DNA of 62,351 nt, taken from Saprospiraceae bacterium. GTDB taxonomy: Bacteria; Bacteroidota; Bacteroidia; Chitinophagales; Saprospiraceae. A program made the translations under genes and the position numbers. Below are positions 9,664 through 18,552 of the stretch, piece by piece (within the stretch, counting starts at the first letter, position 1; the number at the start of each line of letters is the position of its first letter). The DNA lies in the NCBI GenBank assembly GCA_022844565.1, contig JALHLK010000026.1, positions 1 to 62,351 on the forward strand, written 5' to 3'. The notes beneath the pieces are model-generated. The model searched no databases, was not told where the DNA came from, and was given only the letters and a program-made list of their open reading frames with translations.

Positions 9664-9804
9664 ATAGAAAATTTAAATGGCTTAGGTTAAGAAATATTAT
9701 TGTAAGGATATAGTGTTAAAGTTTGAAGAGTAAGTATAAAACATTGTAGCTTTAGCTTTTTAATAGATAATCAAACCCAGTGTAATCTGCAAAACTTAGG
9801 AGAA

Positions 9805-12800
9805 ATGAACTCTTTTACAGTATTAAAATTAGCTCATTTATTTTCTAATCGAAAATATTGGTTTTTAAATTTCGTAAAGGAAGGAAGATTTCAAATTGTT
9901 CTTTTGTTATTGATGGTTTTTTGTATTGACGCTGTTAGCCAATTTCGAAAACCTAAAACCTACGCCCTAGTTGTTGGGGTTTCAGAATATAAGGATGAAA
10001 ATATTTCTTCTCTAAATTTCGCACATTTGGATGCGGAAGTTTTTGCTAATTTTTGTTTGTCACCAGTAGGCTTAAATATACCTGCGGCTCAAGTTAAGGT
10101 TTATACCAACGATAAGGCCTCTCATTGGAATATTATGAATGGGCTCAATTGGATAAAAAGCGAAGCTAAAAAAGATGATATTGTATATATTTATTTTACA
10201 GGTCATGGCAGTATTGAATCCACAAAATTAAGAGATGTATTTTTACTACCTTATGATACAAAACCATCACATTTAATCATTTATGCTATTCCCCTTATCG
10301 TCTTGAATCAGTTGGTAGAAACATTATCTGTAGATAAGGAAGCAAAAGTTTTTGTGATTACCGACGCCTGTCATTCGGGTCAATTGTCGGATTCTTTATT
10401 TAATGTCAATAATCATATTACCAGTGAATTATCCAGATTAAGAACCAAAAATGAAGTGAGAATCACCTCTTGTAAAGAAAATGAATTGTCGTATGAAGAT
10501 ACCGCTTGGGGTAATGGACGAGGAGCATTCTCTTATTATCTTGCTCAAGGAATGTCAGGGGCTGCAGATGGAGCGGCACTCGAAAAGAAAGATGGTAATA
10601 TCTCAGTGGCAGAAATCAGAAGCTACCTCTCAGAAAATGTCCCCGATCAAGTCGCTAAGGTGAAATCAGCAAATCAAAACCCTATGGTGCTAGGCAAGGA
10701 TAATATTGTGTTTAATTCAATAAAGTTTAAGCCAACCAATCAACTACAACGCTCTTTATCCAATACGTTGCCGATTACTGCTTTTTCTACATCGAACACT
10801 AATTTAACCTTGGATAGTAAAAATGAAAATTTAGAAAACGATATTCGTGCAGCAATAAATAAAAAATCATTTAGTTTTAGAATCCAATCTTCTGAACCAC
10901 CTAAAACGGTGGTAGCTGAATTGCTAAGTAGCTTGTATGAAGAGAATAAGTATGCCCCTAAGGTATTAAAATCAATGGAGACTGATGAATTAGTAGCAAA
11001 AGTCCTTTACGAAAAAGTTAAACACATTATTGATTTATATCTTAAAGGTGATTTGGCAGAATTAGAAAAAAGAAGATATTATTCCGAAATTGAAAAACCG
11101 TATGAGGAGTACCCGTACATGCTCCAACTTGCAATAAATTTGTTGCCTTCAGATCATTACCTTGTTCCTTATTTAAAGTTGCAAAAGGAGTATTTGAGCG
11201 GCCTAAACTACAGACTTAAAACACCTTTTGTGAAAGATTTAAAACCACTCATCGAGGCTTCTATCATCCACCAACAAAAAGCACTGGCCATAGATTCAAA
11301 TGCAGCACATGTTCATAACGAACTTGGAATACTATATGCATACAAAAAAGAGCATTACAACGCTCACTACCATTTTGACAAAGCGCTAAGTATATCGCCA
11401 CTTTGGGCTTTGCCTTATGCTAATTTAGCTGATTTATACTTTACTGAAAAGGACTTTTTAAAGAGTCGCTATTATTTGAATTTAGCTAATGAAAAGCAAA
11501 ATTCCTTACCTACAAATTCCATCATTGAAGGTAATCTATATAAGCAAGAAGATAATTTGCTTTTTGCAGAGGAACATTATCATACAGCAGTAAGACTAAA
11601 TGAAAGAGATTTTCTTCCTTTTGAAAATTTAGGAAAAGTATACCTTGATCTTCAAGATTATGAAAAAGCTGAGCAATATTTTTTTGATGCTGAGCAAAGA
11701 AAAATGAATTTAGTTAATGAGGATAATGTAGCTTACAATGTCCAGTCTGGTCGTAAAATAGATGGGAGGGGTGGGGTAATTAAGAATTTCTCTGAGGACA
11801 CTTTACATTTAAAAATGCCTTTAATCGATAGTCTTTATTATGATGGAATTGATTTTTTCACCAACAATGACTATCAAGCTGCTAAGGAAAATTTTGAAAA
11901 GGTTATTAATTTAGATGTTAATTATAAAGGTGTTTATCATTATTTGGGTCATATTTATTATTATTTTAAATCGTATGATTTAGCTGAATACTATTTTAAA
12001 AGCGCCTTAGACTTCAACGAAACAGATACCTTATTAGCAAATAGATATCCCGCTACTATTTTTAGTACGTATTATCTCAATCTTTACATCGGAAGAACCT
12101 ATCAAAAGTTGGGAAATTTTAATGATGCCATTGAATTTTACAATAAAAGTATTGATTTGTCACCTCAAGAAGAGGTAGCTTATGGCATGCTGTTAGACTT
12201 GTATAAAAGTCGAAGCGAGTTGATTGAGGCCGAAAATACCATAAGAAGATTAGCAGCCATTCAGCCACAATATTTGGATAATGCACTCGCTCAATTTTAC
12301 CAATGGGTATTAGATACATACGTAAGCGATTTACAAAAAACGGAACACTATTCCTATAAATTTGCATTACTTTTATATCCTCATGCATTAAAAGCTCCAT
12401 ATAAAAGTAATACTGAATACTATACGGGTTATGCGGTAATGAGTAACGATGGTCGTCTGTTAGATGAAGTTAATTGGGAAGAACCTGGAACAATAAAAAA
12501 TATTACCAGTACATGTTTTCACATGTTGGAAAAAGTTGCATCCATATCACGAGATACAACACTATTAGCTGATGTCTATTCAAAAATGGGATATTTGAAT
12601 CTTAATCTAAGTAATGTAAATGAAGCTATTGAAAATTTTCAAAAAATGTTACTTTTGAAGGAGGATGATAGTGGTATTAGAACTAATCTTTTGAATCTAC
12701 TTAATACAAGAAATCAGTTTAGTAAGAGTTTTGCAAACCTTCAATTTCTAGAGAATAGTAACGTTTTAACGCTTGAAAATCTCCAATTATTAGCAAATTA

Positions 12801-13200
12801 TTACATGAGATATGGCAACAAAGAGAAAGCTCAAACATTATTGAGTAAATATGCAGATGCACACCCTTCACTTAAGTCAGCGTCAGCCATAGATTTTATC
12901 ATTGTATCTATGCGTTTTCACGATGATGCTAATGCTGTTGATTTATTACAACAACATATTTCAAAGGTTGGTCCGTCTCGTAACTTAGAATACATGCTCG
13001 CTAGGGCATATGCTAAACTAAATAAAGGCCAAGAAGCCCTTTTACACCTTCAAAATGCTTTAAATTTGGGTTTTGACTATGGCTTTGTTTATAAGTATGA
13101 CCTTGCTTTTGCGTCATTTCGAACTGCTGATGATCAATGGTTGGCTATCAATAGTAAAATGGAAGGTTATGTCGCTGAAAAAAAGGCACAAGTGAGGTAG
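9805..13200 (+). CDS. Exported caspase-like (peptidase C14) protein with long TPR region, paralogue 2
   Basis: This 1131-residue protein is the full-length paralogue of the one at 4056-7538. A basic N-terminus and hydrophobic segment (about 30-44) precede the FRKPKTYAL block that begins the caspase domain in both copies. His134 lies in YFTGHGS and Cys189 in ITDACHSG, so the catalytic dyad is intact. The region after about 350 carries TPR-like repeats. Blocks such as AELEKRRYYS, IEKPYEEYPYML and HQQKALAIDSNAA are nearly identical in both copies, while other parts differ freely. The pair arose by duplication and now flanks the unrelated minus-strand caspase gene. Substrates and activation signals are unknown. 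Confidence 0.8.
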   Translation: MNSFTVLKLAHLFSNRKYWFLNFVKEGRFQIVLLLLMVFCIDAVSQFRKPKTYALVVGVSEYKDENISSLNFAHLDAEVFANFCLSPVGLNIPAAQVKVYTNDKASHWNIMNGLNWIKSEAKKDDIVYIYFTGHGSIESTKLRDVFLLPYDTKPSHLIIYAIPLIVLNQLVETLSVDKEAKVFVITDACHSGQLSDSLFNVNNHITSELSRLRTKNEVRITSCKENELSYEDTAWGNGRGAFSYYLAQGMSGAADGAALEKKDGNISVAEIRSYLSENVPDQVAKVKSANQNPMVLGKDNIVFNSIKFKPTNQLQRSLSNTLPITAFSTSNTNLTLDSKNENLENDIRAAINKKSFSFRIQSSEPPKTVVAELLSSLYEENKYAPKVLKSMETDELVAKVLYEKVKHIIDLYLKGDLAELEKRRYYSEIEKPYEEYPYMLQLAINLLPSDHYLVPYLKLQKEYLSGLNYRLKTPFVKDLKPLIEASIIHQQKALAIDSNAAHVHNELGILYAYKKEHYNAHYHFDKALSISPLWALPYANLADLYFTEKDFLKSRYYLNLANEKQNSLPTNSIIEGNLYKQEDNLLFAEEHYHTAVRLNERDFLPFENLGKVYLDLQDYEKAEQYFFDAEQRKMNLVNEDNVAYNVQSGRKIDGRGGVIKNFSEDTLHLKMPLIDSLYYDGIDFFTNNDYQAAKENFEKVINLDVNYKGVYHYLGHIYYYFKSYDLAEYYFKSALDFNETDTLLANRYPATIFSTYYLNLYIGRTYQKLGNFNDAIEFYNKSIDLSPQEEVAYGMLLDLYKSRSELIEAENTIRRLAAIQPQYLDNALAQFYQWVLDTYVSDLQKTEHYSYKFALLLYPHALKAPYKSNTEYYTGYAVMSNDGRLLDEVNWEEPGTIKNITSTCFHMLEKVASISRDTTLLADVYSKMGYLNLNLSNVNEAIENFQKMLLLKEDDSGIRTNLLNLLNTRNQFSKSFANLQFLENSNVLTLENLQLLANYYMRYGNKEKAQTLLSKYADAHPSLKSASAIDFIIVSMRFHDDANAVDLLQQHISKVGPSRNLEYMLARAYAKLNKGQEALLHLQNALNLGFDYGFVYKYDLAFASFRTADDQWLAINSKMEGYVAEKKAQVR

Positions 13201-13360
13201 TGTTTTCAAGAAATGGAATCAATATCAATTTGTATGTAATATTAGTAAACACAATAAATTAGTATCTAGAAATAAACTATTAATAACTAACCTTTGTTAC
13301 TAATTATTTAAACAGTATATTGCACGATATTCTTGAAAAATATAAGTAACCATAGGGGAA

Positions 13361-13750
13361 ATGAAGTTTCTAGTAGTAGATGATGAACATGATGTTGAAA
13401 CGCTATTCCGTCAAAAACTGAGGAAAGAGATCAATACGGGGCTAGTTGATTTGGTATTTGCCTTTTCTGCTCAAGAAGCATTGGATATTGTCAAAAGTAA
13501 AAATCCTCCTGATGTAGTTTATATTTTTTCGGACATCAATATGCCAGGAATGACAGGTATCCAGCTTTTAGAAAAAGTAAAAATTGAATATCCAAATATA
13601 CAAGTTAGCGTCATATCTGCTTATGGTGACAGTGATAGTCAGAATTCAGCAATAAAATCTGGGGCAAAACTATTTTTCTCAAAACCAATTAATTTTGAGC
13701 TTGTAAAAGAGGAAATTAACAAGGTTATGTTGGAATTTGAGCACCAATAG
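13361..13750 (+). CDS. Single-domain response regulator (CheY-like receiver)
   Basis: The 129-residue protein is a bare receiver domain: acidic pocket DDE (7-9), phospho-acceptor Asp58 in FSDINMPG, Ser87 in VISAYGD and Lys108 in FSKPI. It has no output domain, so it would act by protein-protein contact. No kinase is encoded next to it. It follows the second TPR caspase gene after 160 bases and precedes the FG-GAP gene by about 100 bases, both on the same strand. Confidence 0.85.
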   Translation: MKFLVVDDEHDVETLFRQKLRKEINTGLVDLVFAFSAQEALDIVKSKNPPDVVYIFSDINMPGMTGIQLLEKVKIEYPNIQVSVISAYGDSDSQNSAIKSGAKLFFSKPINFELVKEEINKVMLEFEHQ

Positions 13751-13828
13751 ATCTACGACCAAAGTCTTATCAAAATACATATTTCCACCAAAACAATAAA
13801 TAAATTACAGTTTATCTAATTTTATCGA

Positions 13829-13836
13829 TATTTTTG
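13829..13836 (+). promoter_or_regulatory. -7 box (TATTTTTG) that sets the start of the next gene
   Basis: TATTTTTG matches TAnnTTTG. A TTG at 13834 that would extend the next reading frame lies inside this box, so the ATG at 13855 is the more likely start. Confidence 0.45.
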
Positions 13837-13854
13837 TTTCTGAAAATTCAGCAT

Positions 13855-16800
13855 ATGTTTTTAGATAAGTCAAATGGAAATAAATTAGTCTTTTTTTATG
13901 TTTTCATCTGTTCCGTTGCTTTGTTGCTGAATGCATGTCAGGAAAAACAAGATGCCGCTTCTCCAACTAATACTTCTTTAAAATTTGAAACGCTCAAAGC
14001 AGAACAGACTGGCATAACCTTCGAAAATAAGCTTGAAGAAGGATTAAATACCAATGTCTTAGTTTATGAATACTTTTATAATGGTGGGGGAGTAGCAGCA
14101 GCTGATTTTAACAGTGATGGGTTTCAAGATTTGTATTTCACTTCCAATATGGGTGAAAATAAGCTTTATCTTAACGAATCAACTTCGGGCTTTTCATTTA
14201 AAGACGTTTCTGCAACGTGTGGTGCACAAGGTCGTAACGGTCCTTGGAAGACAGGTGTAAGTATTGTAGATATCAATACGGATGGCAAGCCAGATATTTA
14301 CGTGTGTTATTCTGGGTCTATGCCGGATGAAAAAAGGCGAAATCAACTTTTTATTAATACCACGCCCTTAGGAAGTTATGAGGTGAGTTTTGAGGAAAAG
14401 GCTGCAGAATATGGTCTAGATAGTCCTGGTTATACTTCGATGGCCTATTTTTTTGATTATGATTTGGATGGTGATCTTGACGCCATTTTGCTCAATCACA
14501 ATCCAAAAAACTTACCCAATTTGAATGAAAATCAGACCAAAGAACTCTTTGCCACACCAGACCCTCTGAAGGGGACCAGATTATACAAAAACGAAAACGC
14601 TAAGTTTACAGATGTTACGGAACAAAGTAATATCAACGGCTCAGAGTTGAGTTATGGTCTAGGTTTGGGGATAAGTGATGTAAACCAAGATGGTTGGCCT
14701 GATTTTTATGTATCCAATGATTATAATGTACCCGATTATCTTTATATCAACAACAAAAATGGCACCTTTACCAATGTAATCAAAGAGGCAATGACCCACA
14801 CCAGCCATTTCAGCATGGGTAATGACATAGCAGACATCAACAATGATGGGCTGACCGATATATTGACTTTAGACATGTTACCCGAGGACAATACTCGTCA
14901 AAAGTTGCTCTTAGCTCCCGACAATTGGCCCAAATATGATCTCAATGTAAGAAATGGGTTTCATCATCAATTTATGAGAAATATGCTCCAAGTCAATAAT
15001 GGCAACGGCACCTTTTCTGAAATGGGACAGATGGCAGGAATATCCAATACGGATTGGAGTTGGTCTGCGCTTTTTGCAGATTATGACAATGATGGTTGGA
15101 AAGATCTTTATGTTACCAACGGCTATTTGCGAGATTTTACCAATCTAGATTTTATCAATTTCATGGATCAAAAGATCAAAGAGAAAGGTCGATTTATGCG
15201 AGAAGATGTGTTGGAATTAATCGAAAAAATGCCTGCTTCGGATGTGAAAAACTATATGTTTAAGGGGAGTGAAGTATTAAAATTTGATAACGTATCTCAA
15301 TCTTCCGGATTTACAGAAGCGTCCAATAGTAATGGTGCAGTGTATGCAGACCTTGATAATGATGGTGATCTTGATTTGATAGTCAATAATATCAATAAAC
15401 CCGCCTCGATCTTTAAAAATCAATCACCAAAAGAAAACAACAATCACCTCATGCTTGAACTAAAAGGGGATGGTAAAAATACCCTTGGCATAGGTGCTAC
15501 CGTATCCCTTTACGCGGGTGATCAGCAGTGGATGGTCGAGCAACATCTTGGTCGAGGATTCCAATCGTCTGTGAGCCCAATCCTTCATGTAGGTCTTGGA
15601 AAAACTACCGCCCTCGATAGTGTAGTGATCAAATGGCCATTGGGTGCCTCCCAAACACTTACCAATGTCAAAGTCAATCAAAGATTATACATCAATGAGA
15701 TAGAAGCAAAAAGAAAATCTACTACATCTACAATTTCAAATACACTTTTTACAAAAATTGACAATCCCATCAATTTTAAAGATGAGTCATACGGAATAAG
15801 GGATTTTGATCGTCAAGCCCTTATTTTCAAGGATTATTCAAAACACGGACCTTGTATAAAAAAAGCTGATTTGAATGGTGATGCCATAGAAGATATCATT
15901 ATGGGGGGTAGTAAAGGACAAACCGCAAAGGTATATTTTCAAAACAAAAGTGGACAATTTATACTCCAAAATAGTACAGCCTTCGAGGCAGATAAAGAAT
16001 GTCATGATACAAGTATTGAGGTATTTGATGCCAACGGTGACGGTCATCAAGATATTTACATAGGCAGCGGAGGATATCACGATTTTACCGCTGATGATCC
16101 TCGATTGGTGGATCGGTTGTATATAAACGATGGCAAAGGAAATTTTCAAAAATCAGAAATGAATTGGAAAATTCCTATATCCACAGGCATAGCGAAGGCC
16201 AATGATATCAATGGTGATGGGTTTGAAGATTTATTTATTGGGGGTAGATTGGTGCCAGGCAGTTATCCTCAATCACCTCAAAGCTTCATCCTCATCAATG
16301 ATGGCAAAGGTCAATTTTCGGATAAAACCAAGGATTACAGCTCAGAGATCAGTACTTTAGGTATGGTGTCTGATGCCGCTTGGGTTGATCTAGATGGGGA
16401 CAAAAATAAAGAATTAATTATGGTAGGGGAGTGGATGCCACTGTCGGTATATTCAATAAAGAATGGTAAAATGATCAATGCTTCAGCTGAGTTTTTTGAT
16501 GTCGACCTTTATGGATTGTGGAACAGTATCACTGTAGCTGACCTAAATAAAGATGGAAAACCTGATTTTCTTTTTGGTAATATCGGGCTCAATCACCAAT
16601 TGAAAGCAAGTCCGGAACGACCAACAGAACTTTTTTACAGCGATTTTGATAAAAATGGATCTATAGACCCTATCTTATGTACCTACATTATGAATCAATC
16701 TTATCCATTTGTCACCCGCGATGAGCTGCTGAAGCAAGTAGTACCTTTGAAGAAAAAATTTACAGATTATGCTACATTTGCAACTGCTAAGCTAGAGAAT

Positions 16801-17205
16801 ATATTTTCTAAAGACGAAATATCAAATGCCAACAAACTAAAAAGCTCCCATTTTGAAACCATGCTTTACCTCTCTACAAAAGATAAAAAGTATACTAGAA
16901 AAGTCATCCCTGATATCATCCAAGCTTCATCAGTATACGCTACCGCAGTAATAGATGTCAATAACGATGGTCATATAGATGTGGTAGCCTTTGGCAATGA
17001 TACATACTTACCCATTAAACTTGGTATGATGACAGCTAATCGTGGTCAAGTATTCCTAGGTGATGGTCAAGGAAACTTCACTTATCTGCCTCAGCATCTT
17101 TCGGGCCTGAACGCACAAGGGGATGTACGAAGCGTCGTAGTAAACGGAAATAAAGTGATCATTGGGGCGTCAGGAAGAGAACTGCAAACGTATGAAATAA
17201 GATAA
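13855..17205 (+). CDS. FG-GAP/VCBS repeat lipoprotein with ASPIC/UnbV domain
   Basis: From the ATG at 13855 the product has 1116 residues with a lipoprotein signal ending LLNAC (Cys28). It contains about thirteen FG-GAP-type calcium-binding loops of the DxNxDGxxD kind (e.g. ADFNSDGFQDLY, VDINTDGKPDIY, ADLDNDGDLDLI), which form beta-propeller blades. An ASPIC/UnbV module lies in the middle (LGIGATVSLYAGD through HVGLGKTTALDSVVIKWP), with more FG-GAP loops after it. Such proteins sit on the cell surface; their ligands are mostly unknown. It is followed after 12 bases by the haloperoxidase-like gene and then a second FG-GAP/UnbV gene, so the three probably form one transcript. Confidence 0.8.
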   Translation: MFLDKSNGNKLVFFYVFICSVALLLNACQEKQDAASPTNTSLKFETLKAEQTGITFENKLEEGLNTNVLVYEYFYNGGGVAAADFNSDGFQDLYFTSNMGENKLYLNESTSGFSFKDVSATCGAQGRNGPWKTGVSIVDINTDGKPDIYVCYSGSMPDEKRRNQLFINTTPLGSYEVSFEEKAAEYGLDSPGYTSMAYFFDYDLDGDLDAILLNHNPKNLPNLNENQTKELFATPDPLKGTRLYKNENAKFTDVTEQSNINGSELSYGLGLGISDVNQDGWPDFYVSNDYNVPDYLYINNKNGTFTNVIKEAMTHTSHFSMGNDIADINNDGLTDILTLDMLPEDNTRQKLLLAPDNWPKYDLNVRNGFHHQFMRNMLQVNNGNGTFSEMGQMAGISNTDWSWSALFADYDNDGWKDLYVTNGYLRDFTNLDFINFMDQKIKEKGRFMREDVLELIEKMPASDVKNYMFKGSEVLKFDNVSQSSGFTEASNSNGAVYADLDNDGDLDLIVNNINKPASIFKNQSPKENNNHLMLELKGDGKNTLGIGATVSLYAGDQQWMVEQHLGRGFQSSVSPILHVGLGKTTALDSVVIKWPLGASQTLTNVKVNQRLYINEIEAKRKSTTSTISNTLFTKIDNPINFKDESYGIRDFDRQALIFKDYSKHGPCIKKADLNGDAIEDIIMGGSKGQTAKVYFQNKSGQFILQNSTAFEADKECHDTSIEVFDANGDGHQDIYIGSGGYHDFTADDPRLVDRLYINDGKGNFQKSEMNWKIPISTGIAKANDINGDGFEDLFIGGRLVPGSYPQSPQSFILINDGKGQFSDKTKDYSSEISTLGMVSDAAWVDLDGDKNKELIMVGEWMPLSVYSIKNGKMINASAEFFDVDLYGLWNSITVADLNKDGKPDFLFGNIGLNHQLKASPERPTELFYSDFDKNGSIDPILCTYIMNQSYPFVTRDELLKQVVPLKKKFTDYATFATAKLENIFSKDEISNANKLKSSHFETMLYLSTKDKKYTRKVIPDIIQASSVYATAVIDVNNDGHIDVVAFGNDTYLPIKLGMMTANRGQVFLGDGQGNFTYLPQHLSGLNAQGDVRSVVVNGNKVIIGASGRELQTYEIR

Positions 17206-17217
17206 ATTAGACAATAG

Positions 17218-18552
17218 ATGAAAAAATCCTTTTTACTTTGTTGCCTTTTTACTTGCCTTCTATTAACAAGTTGCAAAGAGGAAGTTAAGCCAATATCTGA
17301 TCAGGAATTGGTAGAAAGTTGGTTGGATATGGCTTTGCATATTACAAAATTCACTCCATCCAATTCTCCAACTTTTGCTTCGAGGTGTTTTGGATATTTC
17401 GGATTGACAATGTATGAATCGGTAGTGGGTGGAATGGGAGATCACCAATCGCTATCTGGGGCTATAAATGGATTAGAAACCTTACCAACAGTATCTCAAA
17501 ACACAGATTATAGTTGGCAGTTATCCCTCAATGCAGCACAAGCGGAGATATTGCGCTCGATCTATATCCAAACTTCTGACATAAATAAACAAAAAATTGA
17601 TAGCCTCGAAAAAGCCAATGAGGCGAGAATAATTTCAAACATAAAGGATAAAAATATTGTCAACTCCTCAAAATCATTTGGCCTCAATGTTGCTAAAGCT
17701 GTATTTGATTGGTCAACAAAGGATGGTGGGCATAGAGGCTATTTGAAAAATTTTGATAAGAAAATGGTTACTAAAGAGTGCTTAGGTTGTTGGGCTCCAG
17801 CCTTATTTTCCCAATCATTTAGCCACTTTCCACTGCATCCATATTGGGGTGGAAATAGGCTTTTTGTACCAACCAATGACACCCTCCCTATTCCTTATAA
17901 GATACCTTTTGACACCTTATCTACTTCTCCATATTACCAAGAAATGATGGAGATTTACAACAAAGGCAACACATTGACCCTAGAAGAAAAACAAACCGCC
18001 ATTTGGTGGTCTGACGATCCAGACTCCACGTATACGCCTCCCGGTCACTCCGTGTTTCTGCTAAAAAACGCTTTAAGAGATCAAAAGAAAGATATTTTTG
18101 AGTCGGCAAAAATTTATGCAGCCGTCGGAATGGGTTTGGCAGATGCCTATGTAAAATGTTGGAAGTGGAAATATCATTACTTCTCTGAAAGGCCAAATGC
18201 TTACATCAATAAATACATAGATCAACGTTGGGAGTCTTTTTGGCCTGACCCTCCTTTTCCTGCTTTTCCATCGGGCCATGCTATACAAGGGAGTGTCGCT
18301 GCTCAGATTCTAACACATTTCTTTGGAGAAAGTTATGCTTTTGACGATACCATACATGAAGGGCGGTATTGGGATGATATACGTGAGGTAGAATTTGTTT
18401 CTCGAAAATTTACCACTTTCAAAGCAATGGCAGAGCAATGTGCTGAGTCTAGATTTTTAGGAGGAATCCATATGCCCCAAGACAACAAAGCCGGGATCGA
18501 ACAGGGCGAAATAATAGGTAATAATGTACTAAACTTACCATGGAAAAAATAA
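17218..18552 (+). CDS. Vanadium-dependent haloperoxidase / PAP2-superfamily lipoprotein
   Basis: The 444-residue protein has a lipoprotein signal with lipobox LLTSC (Cys19). The vanadate/phosphate site of the family is complete: Lys318 and Arg325-Pro326 (K-x6-RP), PSGH at 351-354, and Ser411-Arg412-x5-His418 followed by MPQD. These enzymes either oxidise halides with peroxide using vanadate or act as acid phosphatases; sequence alone does not decide. It overlaps the next gene by 13 bases and follows the previous FG-GAP gene by 12, which indicates translational coupling. An exported enzyme held between two calcium-binding propeller proteins suggests a surface complex; that is an inference. Confidence 0.8.
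   Translation: MKKSFLLCCLFTCLLLTSCKEEVKPISDQELVESWLDMALHITKFTPSNSPTFASRCFGYFGLTMYESVVGGMGDHQSLSGAINGLETLPTVSQNTDYSWQLSLNAAQAEILRSIYIQTSDINKQKIDSLEKANEARIISNIKDKNIVNSSKSFGLNVAKAVFDWSTKDGGHRGYLKNFDKKMVTKECLGCWAPALFSQSFSHFPLHPYWGGNRLFVPTNDTLPIPYKIPFDTLSTSPYYQEMMEIYNKGNTLTLEEKQTAIWWSDDPDSTYTPPGHSVFLLKNALRDQKKDIFESAKIYAAVGMGLADAYVKCWKWKYHYFSERPNAYINKYIDQRWESFWPDPPFPAFPSGHAIQGSVAAQILTHFFGESYAFDDTIHEGRYWDDIREVEFVSRKFTTFKAMAEQCAESRFLGGIHMPQDNKAGIEQGEIIGNNVLNLPWKK

Noticed and set aside
12119-12400. Minus-strand frame inside the second TPR caspase gene
   Set aside because: Shadow of the coding strand with no motif or promoter.
4056-13200. Caspase-based phage-defence system (CBASS, type III CRISPR-linked or gasdermin-like)
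   Set aside because: No nucleotide cyclase, CRISPR, gasdermin or NTPase sensor gene is present, and the proteins carry export signals.
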